Positions 22,451 to 29,339 of a stretch of DNA of 30,352 bases are shown piece by piece (within the stretch, counting starts at the first letter, position 1; each line of letters begins with the position of its first letter). This stretch comes from an uncultured Eubacteriales bacterium. Its GTDB lineage: Bacteria > Bacillota > Clostridia > Christensenellales > CAG-138. The notes under the pieces were generated by a model that ran no database searches, was not told where the DNA came from, and worked only from the letters and a program-made list of their open reading frames with translations. Made by a program: the position numbers and the translations under genes. The DNA lies in NCBI GenBank assembly GCA_900543475.1, contig UQRU01000014.1, positions 1 through 30,352 of the forward strand, read 5' to 3'.

Positions 22451-22479
22451 TTGTGTTTCCAGCGCCAACGTCCTATAAT
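22451..22479 (+). promoter_or_regulatory. Promoter of the frameshifted membrane-protein gene
   Basis: TTGTGT (22451-22456) and a perfect TATAAT (22474-22479) are 17 nt apart. The start codon at 22515 is 35 nt further on. This promoter is back to back with the minus-strand one at 22408-22436. Confidence 0.6.
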
Positions 22480-22514
22480 GGATGCAGGAATCCTTTGGAA
22501 AGGCAAGGTCGACC

Positions 22515-23293
22515 ATGCAGATAAAGCAAGTTTGGATGTCCCCGGATACGAGGGACCGGCGTCCCTACGGCCTACGGTTGCTGGGTGGGATGTTGGGCAT
22601 CGCGGGGCTGCTCGTGCTAATAATCCTGGGCGGCACAGCCATATCCTTTTATTTGGGCTTGCCTCAGAAGATGGGTGCCTTGGCCCTGGTTTTAGGGGCC
22701 ACGGCCTTGGGTACGGTGCTGGCCCTGGGGCTGGGCCGGCGCGCCGTGCAGGACGCCACCATGTTTTTCCTCACCGGGGACGACCGGCTTTTCGCCATGG
22801 ATGCCCGGGCCCTGTCGGATCATGGCCACGATGTGCTGGGCTATGCCAAGGGCGCCATGGAAACGCAAAAATTTTGCAATGCTTGGCGGAGCAGCCCTAT
22901 ATCCCCGCCGGCGCGGACGAGATCCTTCTGGCGAAGGAGGTCCGAACCTACCGCCGCTGCCATGTGCTCCGCTGCCTGGTGCGCCATCCCAATCGCCAGG
23001 TAGTCCCAAAGACCTATATCCTGCCAAAGGGCTATGCCCAGGAAAAAGCCCTGCTTTGCCAGCTGGAGGGCCGGCGCGACCCTGACCCCGGACCGGAACC
23101 GGATCTGGCCCCCCAAACCTTTTTGCTGTTGCTTAGCAGCCTATCCCTTGTGGCGCTGATCGGCCTATGCGTATTGAGCCATCCAGCGGTGGCCCGGCTG
23201 CCCCAGGCCATCTATTTTCCCTGCCTGGCGTTGGCGCTTTTCGCTTTTTACGGGATGGTCTATTGCATAATCCGGCGGCGCCGGGGGGAATAG
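22515..23293 (+). pseudogene. Four-segment membrane protein gene interrupted by a frameshift
   Basis: ATG 22515 opens a frame coding a cytoplasmic start, two hydrophobic segments (about 23-75) and a soluble part through GYAKGAMETQK. At the A5T4 run (22867-22875) the coding signal moves to another frame and continues KILQCLAEQPYIPAGADEI, then a Cys/Arg-rich stretch (RRCHVLRCLVRHP), then two more hydrophobic segments and a basic RRRRGE end at 23293. Adding one base at the run would restore one reading frame of about 260 codons. No family is recognised. Possible causes are a real loss-of-function deletion, a sequencing or assembly error, or programmed slippage; A5T4 is not a standard slippery heptamer. 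Unshifted translation stops at 23003. Confidence 0.6.
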
Positions 23294-23325
23294 GAACCCC
23301 ACACGGATGGGAAAGGAGAAAGGAA

Positions 23326-23673
23326 ATGAAACGCGTAAAAATCACCGTATTAAAGACCACCATAGACCAGGACCTAGCGGCAGAATACGGCGTGGCTGGG
23401 TTGGGACCTTGCCCCATGCTAAAGCCTGGGCAGGTATTTTATGCAGACTATGCCAAGCCGGATAAATTATGCGATGAAGCATGGAAGGCGATGTATCAAT
23501 ATGTATTCGCCCTGGCCCATGGAGCGGAAAGGGAGCTGTTTTACTACGGCGATTGGATTCGCACCCCTGGGGTAGCCATTTGCAGCTGCAACGATGGCTT
23601 GCGGCCGGTGATCTTTAAACTGGAAACCACGGATTTGGTCTCTACGCCCAGCGGCCCGGCGGTGGAGCCATGA
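23326..23673 (+). CDS. TIGR04076 family protein
   Basis: The 115-residue protein matches the TIGR04076 pattern closely: MKRVKITVLKTTIDQDLAAE at the start, GLGPCPMLKPGQVF, CDEAWKAMYQYVFALAHGAE, FYYGDWIRTPGVAICSCNDG and RPVIFKLE. It has five cysteines, including the C-S-C-N-D-G block, and no signal peptide, so it is cytoplasmic and perhaps redox- or metal-linked. Function is unknown. GAAAGGAGAAAGGAA before ATG 23326 supports the start. It is 32 nt after the frameshifted gene and probably shares its transcript. Confidence 0.85.
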   Translation: MKRVKITVLKTTIDQDLAAEYGVAGLGPCPMLKPGQVFYADYAKPDKLCDEAWKAMYQYVFALAHGAERELFYYGDWIRTPGVAICSCNDGLRPVIFKLETTDLVSTPSGPAVEP

Positions 23674-23758
23674 ACCCATACCCCCTTATTTGGCCGCGCC
23701 TTGGGGGTAGCGGGCGTAAGCGATCAAAAGACGCAAGCTGGAAAGGGAGGGATGGCTT

Positions 23759-24298
23759 TTGCAAGGGCGTATCGTTATCCTGACGGGCCCGCCTGGGACG
23801 GGGAAAACCACAGTTGCCGCCATGGTGGCCCAGCGATCCAGCCTATGCTGCTCGGCGCATATGCATACGGACGATTTTTATCATTACCTTGTCAAGGGGG
23901 CGATCCCGCCCCATCTGCCAGAATCCCAGGCTCAGAACCAGGTGGTGATGGAAGCCATGGCGCAAGCCGCCAGCCGGCTTGCCCAAGCCGGTTATGACGT
24001 GGTGGTGGACGGCATTGTTGGGCCTTGGTTTTTAGGGCCCTGGCAGGCGGCTGCGGATAAGGGGCTGGCGGTACACTATATGGTATTGCGGGCCAGCAAG
24101 GCGGAAACGGAACGGCGGGCCTTGCACCGGGCCAAATTGGACCCGGAAAGGAACCTGGAATTGGTGGAGACCATGTGGGCGCAATTTTGCGGGCTAGGGC
24201 CTTATGAAGGGAACGTAATCGATACCACGGACCAATCCCCGGAAGAAACGGCCTGTACGGTCCTGGAACGGCTTGCGGCCAGGAACCATTTGCTTTAA
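23759..24298 (+). CDS. P-loop kinase of the AAA_33/gluconate-kinase-like group
   Basis: The 179-residue protein starts with Walker A GPPGTGKTT (10-18), has HMHTDDFYHYL and DVVVDGIVGPWF (lid and Walker B region), a helix LRASKAETERRALHR and a final DTTDQSPEET. It would phosphorylate a small molecule with ATP; the substrate is unknown. The start is TTG 23759, because AAGGGAGGG (23743-23751) is 7 nt before it. ATG 23752 lies in another frame. It stands in front of a second P-loop protein and a hydrolase in the same direction. Confidence 0.8.
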   Translation: MQGRIVILTGPPGTGKTTVAAMVAQRSSLCCSAHMHTDDFYHYLVKGAIPPHLPESQAQNQVVMEAMAQAASRLAQAGYDVVVDGIVGPWFLGPWQAAADKGLAVHYMVLRASKAETERRALHRAKLDPERNLELVETMWAQFCGLGPYEGNVIDTTDQSPEETACTVLERLAARNHLL

Positions 24299-24387
24299 AG
24301 GTTGGAGGATGGCTTGGACAGCAAGCCGGAGGTATGGAGTTGGGCTGGGACGCATGCGCCGGCCTGCCGGCAGGAGGCGGCCTTGGG

Positions 24388-24909
24388 ATGGAACGGGTCT
24401 TGGTCATTGGCTGCCCAGGGGCGGGGAAAAGCACCTTTGCCCGGGCATTGCAGGGGGCCACGGGATTGCCCCTTTATTATCTGGACCAGCTATTTCACCT
24501 TCCCGATGGGAGCCACGTGTCCCAGGCGGATTTTGATGAAGGATTGGCGGCCATTTTAAAGGCCCCCCGATGGATCATTGATGGAAATTACCAGCGCACA
24601 TTAGCGCCTCGTTTGGCCCGGTGCGACACGGTTTTTCTTCTGGATTATCCCCTGTCCGTCTGCCTGGCTGGGGCGGCCGCCCGCATTGGGAAAGCCCGGC
24701 CGGATATGCCCTGGATCGAACGAACCTTCGATCCGGCATTCCGCCAGTGGATTTTAGATTTCCCAACCGCACAACGCCCCCAGCTCTACGCCCAATTGGC
24801 GCAATATAAGGAAAACAAGCAGCATATTATCTTTCACAGCCGGGAGGAATCCACCATATGGTTGGAAAATTGGGCCAAAGCCCAGAAAGGGGTAGGAATT
24901 GAATACTAA
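24388..24909 (+). CDS. Adenylate-kinase/FlaR-like P-loop NTPase
   Basis: The 173-residue protein has Walker A GCPGAGKST (8-16). The pattern LPLYYLDQLFH, WIIDGNYQRTL, DTVFLLDYPLSVCLAG and IIFHSREE matches the group annotated as 'DNA topology modulation protein' or adenylate-kinase-like. Members bind ATP; physiological substrate is uncertain. ATG 24388 follows AGGAGG (24372-24377) with 10-nt spacing. Its end overlaps the TTG start of the next gene by 11 nt. Confidence 0.85.
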   Translation: MERVLVIGCPGAGKSTFARALQGATGLPLYYLDQLFHLPDGSHVSQADFDEGLAAILKAPRWIIDGNYQRTLAPRLARCDTVFLLDYPLSVCLAGAAARIGKARPDMPWIERTFDPAFRQWILDFPTAQRPQLYAQLAQYKENKQHIIFHSREESTIWLENWAKAQKGVGIEY

Positions 24910-25627
24910 AAATATTTCCCGCCACAAGCGGCGCATCACACTGGCCGCAATCTTGCTGATGGTACTGGTTGGGTTGGTTGGTGGGTTTTTGTGGTATGTA
25001 TCGGATTATTATCCGGCGCAGGACGTGGCCCTGGCCGTACTGGCCCAGGATGGGGACAGCATTACAGTGCAGGATAATCTGACCATCCTATCCACCCAGG
25101 CGCCCAGCGATACTGCTCTTATTTTTTACCCAGGGGCCAAGGTGGAAGCTACGGCTTACCTGCCGCTGCTGGATCAGATCCGTCAGCTGGGCGTGACCTG
25201 CATCCTGGTGGACATGCCCTTTCGCATGGCTATTTTCGCCCCCAATGCCGCCCAAGGGGTCATGGAGCAATTCCCGGATATCCAGCATTGGTATCTGGCC
25301 GGCCATTCCATGGGCGGGGCTATGGCGTCCCAGTTTGCGGCGGACCATCCAGACCAGGTGGAAGGCCTTATTCTGTTGGGGGCGTATCTCTACGGGGACT
25401 ATCCGCCTGCGGATACCTTGACCATCTATGGATCGCTGAACCAAAGCGTAGAGGATCAGCTGGATTATACGGAAAACGTGGTGGAGATCCCGGGTGGCAA
25501 CCACGCCCAATTCGGCAACTATGGCCCGCAAAAGGGGGACCCGCCCGCATCCATCACGGCTGCGGAACAGCAGGCGGAAACCGTAGCGGCCATTCAAGCC
25601 TTTCTTGCCCAACGCCTATCCCAATAA
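24899..25627 (+). CDS. Membrane-anchored alpha/beta hydrolase
   Basis: The 242-residue protein has a basic N-terminus and one membrane segment (about 14-35), so the catalytic domain is outside the membrane. Nucleophile S137 sits in GHSMGGAM; H202 in GGNHAQFGNYG fits the general base; FYPGAKVEATAY forms the oxyanion region. This is the pattern of the Abhydrolase_5 family found in many Firmicutes. Substrate is unknown. The TTG start at 24899 follows AAAGGGGTAGG and overlaps the previous gene. Confidence 0.82.
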   Translation: MNTKNISRHKRRITLAAILLMVLVGLVGGFLWYVSDYYPAQDVALAVLAQDGDSITVQDNLTILSTQAPSDTALIFYPGAKVEATAYLPLLDQIRQLGVTCILVDMPFRMAIFAPNAAQGVMEQFPDIQHWYLAGHSMGGAMASQFAADHPDQVEGLILLGAYLYGDYPPADTLTIYGSLNQSVEDQLDYTENVVEIPGGNHAQFGNYGPQKGDPPASITAAEQQAETVAAIQAFLAQRLSQ

Positions 25628-25631
25628 AATG

Positions 25632-25672
25632 ACGCCCGGGGCTGCTGGCGGCGCCAGCATGCTACCGGGCGT
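25632..25672. terminator. Hairpin between convergent genes (likely bidirectional terminator)
   Basis: ACGCCCGG (25632-25639) pairs with CCGGGCGT (25665-25672). An inner GCTGGC/GCCAGC stem lies within it. It sits between the plus-strand hydrolase stop (25627) and the minus-strand membrane-protein stop (25690). The T-tract is weak on both strands. Confidence 0.6.
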
Positions 25673-25689
25673 TGCTTTTCGTTGGGGGG

Positions 25690-26133
25690 CTATTCGGCGT
25701 TGCCCCGCTGCTGATATTGCTTGAGGGCGGCGGTCAGCTGGGCGCTGTCCATTTTCAATACGAACTGGTCTCCAAACCACATTAAGGCCAGCCCCAGCTC
25801 CAGAAAAGCGATCAGCGCCACAGACCCCCACCAGGGGACCCCGCGAAACCATCCAAACAGCATGGCGCCGCCGATGAAGCATAGGTTGGCGACGACCAGC
25901 CATAGAGCGGAGCGCCCCTTGGTGCAGGGACGGCCTCCCGGGAAAATGGCGGACTCTATCATGGCAAAGGCCAGGCACACCCCCCACATGCTCAACAGCT
26001 CCATTATGTCCATCTGCTTCATGCCTTGCAGCAGATTGGTTACGGCCTTGAGAAAAATGGCCACAAAGGTATACATGGCCATATGCAGCTTCATCTGCAT
26101 GGCCCAGCGGTACATGCGTAAATAGGCTTTCAT
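25690..26133 (-). CDS. Membrane protein paired with a LytTR regulator (DUF3021-like)
   Basis: The 147-residue protein has four hydrophobic segments (about 18-35, 45-65, 78-95, 103-122) after a basic start and a hydrophilic tail ending in KQYQQRGNAE. Sequence alone gives no firm family; the layout (four helices, just downstream of and overlapping a LytTR gene) matches the LytTR-DUF3021 pairs common in Firmicutes, where the membrane partner restrains the regulator. ATG 26133 overlaps the regulator stop and follows AGGAGGGAG. Confidence 0.72.
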   Translation of the reverse strand: MKAYLRMYRWAMQMKLHMAMYTFVAIFLKAVTNLLQGMKQMDIMELLSMWGVCLAFAMIESAIFPGGRPCTKGRSALWLVVANLCFIGGAMLFGWFRGVPWWGSVALIAFLELGLALMWFGDQFVLKMDSAQLTAALKQYQQRGNAE

Positions 26134-26576
26134 TCCGGTGCTCCCTCCTGTAATTTTTCCCGAAGCGCAGGGGCATATCGGCGGGAAATCATGACTTTTT
26201 CCCCCGTTTGTAAAACCGCCTGGATCCTTCCACCCGGGCAGCTATGCAGGCTTTGCACTGCCTGCAGGTTTACCAGCGCGGATTTGGCGCAACGAAACAA
26301 CCCCAGCTGCCCCCAGCGCAGCTCCAAGGATGCCAGGCTGCAATCCGCCTGGTAGATAGCCGTTGCCGTGTAGACGAACAGCTTGTCGTCCACGGTTTCT
26401 GCCCATACGATATCCTGGGGCAATATGGCCGTAATGCCGCCCTGGCCGTCCGCTGCCCACAGCTTGTCGCCATTGCTTTGCAGCAGGGCCAAAATACGGC
26501 ACATTTCTTGGCTATCCCGGGGCCCTTGCAGGATCACCCGCACGTTCCCGGGGCGGTATTCGATCTGCAGATCCAT
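26130..26576 (-). CDS. LytTR-domain DNA-binding regulator without a receiver domain
   Basis: The 148-residue protein has a short N-terminal part (1-55) and a LytTR domain (about 55-145): ILPQDIVWAETVDDKLFVYT, then LGLFRCAKSALVNLQAVQSL (family F-x-R-x-x-x-S-x-x-x-N) and GEKVMISRRYAPALREKL. It binds DNA directly and lacks a phospho-acceptor domain, so signalling would pass through the membrane partner. ATG 26576 follows GGGAGGTGA; an in-frame upstream extension has no SD and crosses a hairpin, so it is not used. Confidence 0.85.
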   Translation of the reverse strand: MDLQIEYRPGNVRVILQGPRDSQEMCRILALLQSNGDKLWAADGQGGITAILPQDIVWAETVDDKLFVYTATAIYQADCSLASLELRWGQLGLFRCAKSALVNLQAVQSLHSCPGGRIQAVLQTGEKVMISRRYAPALREKLQEGAPE

Positions 26577-26601
26577 GGGCTTCTCACCTCCCTGCAGATT
26601 C

Positions 26602-26630
26602 AGCATAGCAAGCATTTCGGGCCTTTGCAA
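26602..26630 (-). promoter_or_regulatory. Candidate promoter of the LytTR-membrane protein operon
   Basis: On the minus strand TTGCAA (26630-26625) and TATGCT (26607-26602) are 17 nt apart, each matching the consensus in four of six positions, 25 nt before the start at 26576. Confidence 0.4.
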
Positions 26631-26673
26631 TAGCCATACCCCCAAGCGGTCGTTTGAGGCGGGTAAGTTGCAC

Positions 26674-26712
26674 AAAGCGCCTGGGCTCGATACCATCGAG
26701 CCCAGGCGCTTT
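26674..26712. terminator. Perfect 18-bp hairpin between XRE and LytTR genes
   Basis: AAAGCGCCTGGGCTCGAT (26674-26691) and its exact reverse complement (26695-26712) leave a 3-nt loop. It lies about 130 nt beyond the stop of the minus-strand XRE gene and before the LytTR promoter, so it is probably the terminator of the XRE unit, although the T-run is only three bases. A smaller stem (AGCCGGGTA/TACCCGGCT, 26818-26842) overlaps the XRE stop. Confidence 0.6.
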
Positions 26713-26840
26713 ATAAATGGACGCTGAAACGGGGGGAGGAATCTTGCCAGGCGCTTATGGCCTGGGGGGTTAAGCGCGGCGCTTTTGTCATAGGGCCCGG
26801 ACAGGGGCCGGCAGGGGAGCCGGGTACAATGCATACCCGG

Positions 26841-27290
26841 CTATAGTTGCCCCTTCCAAACCCGGGCCAAGATATCTTTGAGCACCAATACCGCATCGGT
26901 ATGGCTATAGCCGTAATCTACCTGGAGCTGGGTCAACATCTCCCCCAAGGCAGGAGCATAGTCCTCTACCCGTACGGTTTTATGGTAGGTGGATAGGACG
27001 GGATACTTTTTGCTCCATACCCGGTTCCAATCGATCTTCTCCTGAGCCGCCTCGCTTACGCTATCGATCATTTCTTGGGCCTGGGCCTCGTCAAAATCGT
27101 ATTCGATAAGGGCGTCCAAGGTCATATGGTAAAGGATAGCCAACCGCTTAGCCTGCCGGATATCCGGCAGGGTATCCCCTGTCTCCCATTTGGAGATGGT
27201 CTGGCGGCTGACCCCCAGCTTTTCCGCCACATTTTCCTGAGAAAGGCCGCTTTTCTTCCGGGCCTGAAATAAGTTGTTTCCTAAACCCAT
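26841..27290 (-). CDS. XRE-family transcriptional regulator
   Basis: The 149-residue protein has a Cro/C1-type HTH (about 4-60): NLFQARKKSGLSQENVAEKL, GVSRQTISKWETGDTLPDI. The last 80 residues (NRVWSKKYPVLSTYHKTV and a helical end) are an uncharacterised effector or dimerisation part. It probably represses a nearby or its own promoter; the target is not evident. ATG 27290 follows AGGAGGAAG. A TATAAT (minus strand, 27331-27326) lies 36 nt upstream. Confidence 0.85.
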   Translation of the reverse strand: MGLGNNLFQARKKSGLSQENVAEKLGVSRQTISKWETGDTLPDIRQAKRLAILYHMTLDALIEYDFDEAQAQEMIDSVSEAAQEKIDWNRVWSKKYPVLSTYHKTVRVEDYAPALGEMLTQLQVDYGYSHTDAVLVLKDILARVWKGQL

Positions 27291-27682
27291 CGCCTGCTTC
27301 CTCCTGGTTGCTATTTCTGTCCACTATTATACTGATCCCAGGAAAGAAACGCCACCATACAAAATAGGCAGTTTTGCCCGTTTTGTTAACAGAAGCCAAT
27401 CCATAGCAGGCGGCTCTGCCTGGGATCGGCTCCCTAAAGAAAGGAAGCCCAACCTTGTAAGCGACGTCCCGGCCAGCGTCAGGGACAGGAGGTCATGCTC
27501 CCCAAAGGATGAAACAGACCGCCGGAATGCCAATGGAGGTCCAGCAGGATAGGAAGCGGGCAGCAAGAAACAAACGGGCCTGCAGCAGGTCCCGCGGCAA
27601 TATGGCGCCGGGACAAAGAGCGGGGCTGGAACAGCCCCTTTCAACCAAGGCAATAGACCATACGCATGCTGGAAAGTATGGC
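27291..27682. other. 392-nt non-coding gap
   Basis: The right-hand promoter of the XRE gene lies here (TATAAT on the minus strand at 27331-27326, no good -35). From 27380 on no convincing gene was found. Hairpins occur at 27589-27614 (GTCCCG/CGGGAC), at 27622-27638 (GGGGCTG/CAGCCCC, loop GAA) and overlapping the kinase stop (CCATAC/GTATGG, about 27658-27680). One or more may terminate the minus-strand kinase transcript, but none has a strong T-run. Confidence 0.55.
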
Positions 27683-29257
27683 CTATAGAGCGTCACAAAG
27701 CGGCATCGCTTCCGCCGCTGCTTTTTCAACGGCAAGCGCGTTGTGGAAGCAGGATAGATATTGGGAGAATCCTTCCATGTCTTCAGGAGAAGGCTCGATC
27801 GTATGCAAAGGCGTATTTACAAACACCTGGTTCTTTAAATAATCCGATAGGGTTTCGTTTTCGCCTTTTTGCATCATATAGGAAACCAAAAGCGCCATGC
27901 CATAAGGGCCGCCATCCCCTGCGGTCTCCATACAGGTTACAGGCACACCGCAAGCAGCGGCTAGATAGCGCTGGCCTACAACAGGCGTTTTAAATAAACC
28001 GCCATGGCCTAACAATACATCGATTCTAACGCGTTCCGCAGATAACAAATCCATGCCGATTTTTAAAGTAGCCATGGTGGAATACAGCTGGGCGCGCAAA
28101 AAGTTGGCTAAAGAAAATTGGCTTTGCGGCGTGCGAATGACAAGCGGTCGGCCATCGTCAAAATGCGTAATGCCCTCTCCAGCCAAATAATTTATTACAG
28201 TTACGCCGCCACAGTCGGCGTCACCAGCAAGACTCATTTGATAGAGCCTAGAAAAAAGTTCGCCGGGATTCACATGGGCTCCGAAGGCGGAAAGCAGCTC
28301 TTGAAAAACGCCTGCCCAGGCGTTCATATCCTGGGTGCAGTTGTTACAATGGACCATTGCTACAGGCGCGCCGGCCGGGGTGGTTACAAGGTCGATTTCC
28401 GGATATATTTTTACAAGAGGGCGCTCCAGGACAACCATAGAAAAGATAGAAGTACCAGCGGATACATTGCCAGTACGGGGCGCCACTGCGTTGGTGGCCA
28501 CCATACCTGTGCCAGCGTCACCCTCTGGCGGTGCAAAGGGGATTCCCGCCGTCAACATGTTTTCAAGCAACGCCTGTCCATGGTTAGTAAGCCTGCCAGC
28601 AGGTTGGCCTGCAACCAATACCCGTGGCAAAAGGTCACGAAGCTTCCATGGAAAAGAATCTGTAATGGCATCAAACGTAGCAAGCATTTTCGCATCATAA
28701 TCGCAGGTATTGGAATCTATTGGGAAGATACCGCTTGCCTCACCAATACCAACACAATTTTCACCTGTAAGCATGAAATGCACATAGCCGGCTAGTGTAG
28801 TAATATGTGCAATTTTTTGAATATGGGGCTCCTGGTTGAGTATGGCCTGGTATAAATGGGCAATGCTCCAACGCTGCGGGATATTAAAACCAAATAAATC
28901 GGTTAATTTTTCTGCCGCTTCTCCAGTAATGGTATTTTGCCAAGTCCGAAATGGCACCAAAAGATTCCAATCTTGGTCAAAAGCAAGATAGCCATGCATC
29001 ATACCGGATATTCCGGCAGCACAGATTTGATCCCGTTGGCCGATTTTAGATAATGATTGGCGGAGCCCTTGCCAAACCTCCTCCAAGGAATAGGTCCAGA
29101 TTCCGTTGACTAAATTACTTTTCCATGTATAATCGCCAGAAGCGACGGTTTGATAGCTGGAATCAATCAATACGGACTTGATACGCGTGGAGCCAAACTC
29201 AATTCCTAACATCCTAGGATGCGGATGCTGGATATTTTCTCCATAAGAATAATCCAT
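27683..29257 (-). CDS. FGGY-family carbohydrate kinase (xylulokinase-like)
   Basis: The 524-residue protein has the FGGY pattern: GIEFGSTRIKSVLID (N-terminal phosphate loop), AAGISGMMHGYLAFD (xylulokinase and relatives have G-x-S-x-Q/M-M-H-G), FRTWQNTIT, GEASGIFPID, PEGDAGTGM, GNVSAGTSIF and a late LLGHGGLFKTP with ETAGDGGPYGMALL (the ATP region). It phosphorylates a ketose or polyol; the exact sugar (xylulose, ribulose or another) is not determined. ATG 29257 follows GAGGGG. It is 82 nt downstream of the M24 gene and probably co-transcribed with it. Codon use is AT-richer than in the sugar locus. Confidence 0.88.
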   Translation of the reverse strand: MDYSYGENIQHPHPRMLGIEFGSTRIKSVLIDSSYQTVASGDYTWKSNLVNGIWTYSLEEVWQGLRQSLSKIGQRDQICAAGISGMMHGYLAFDQDWNLLVPFRTWQNTITGEAAEKLTDLFGFNIPQRWSIAHLYQAILNQEPHIQKIAHITTLAGYVHFMLTGENCVGIGEASGIFPIDSNTCDYDAKMLATFDAITDSFPWKLRDLLPRVLVAGQPAGRLTNHGQALLENMLTAGIPFAPPEGDAGTGMVATNAVAPRTGNVSAGTSIFSMVVLERPLVKIYPEIDLVTTPAGAPVAMVHCNNCTQDMNAWAGVFQELLSAFGAHVNPGELFSRLYQMSLAGDADCGGVTVINYLAGEGITHFDDGRPLVIRTPQSQFSLANFLRAQLYSTMATLKIGMDLLSAERVRIDVLLGHGGLFKTPVVGQRYLAAACGVPVTCMETAGDGGPYGMALLVSYMMQKGENETLSDYLKNQVFVNTPLHTIEPSPEDMEGFSQYLSCFHNALAVEKAAAEAMPLCDAL

Positions 29258-29284
29258 TTTAAACCCCTCTATTCAAAATTTAAG

Positions 29285-29318
29285 ATGCTGAAGGCGGTTT
29301 TAAAGCCACCCTCAGCAT
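29285..29318 (-). terminator. Imperfect hairpin between M24 and FGGY genes
   Basis: ATGCTGA (29285-29291) pairs with TCAGCAT (29312-29318), continuing inward with mismatched GGCGGT/GCCACC. On the minus strand it follows the M24 stop and is trailed by CTTAAATTTT. It may be a weak terminator or an mRNA-stabilising processing site between the two genes. Confidence 0.4.
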
Positions 29319-29339
29319 AGATGGAAAATAAAAAACAGA

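Noticed and set aside
22373..22514. Upstream part of the plus-strand open frame before the frameshifted gene
   Set aside because: It crosses both divergent promoters, has no SD and does not join the true N-terminus, which lies in another frame from ATG 22515.
27327..27653. Minus-strand open frame (108 codons) in the gap between the XRE and FGGY genes
   Set aside because: No SD, no recognisable fold, crosses the XRE promoter and several hairpins; composition looks non-coding.
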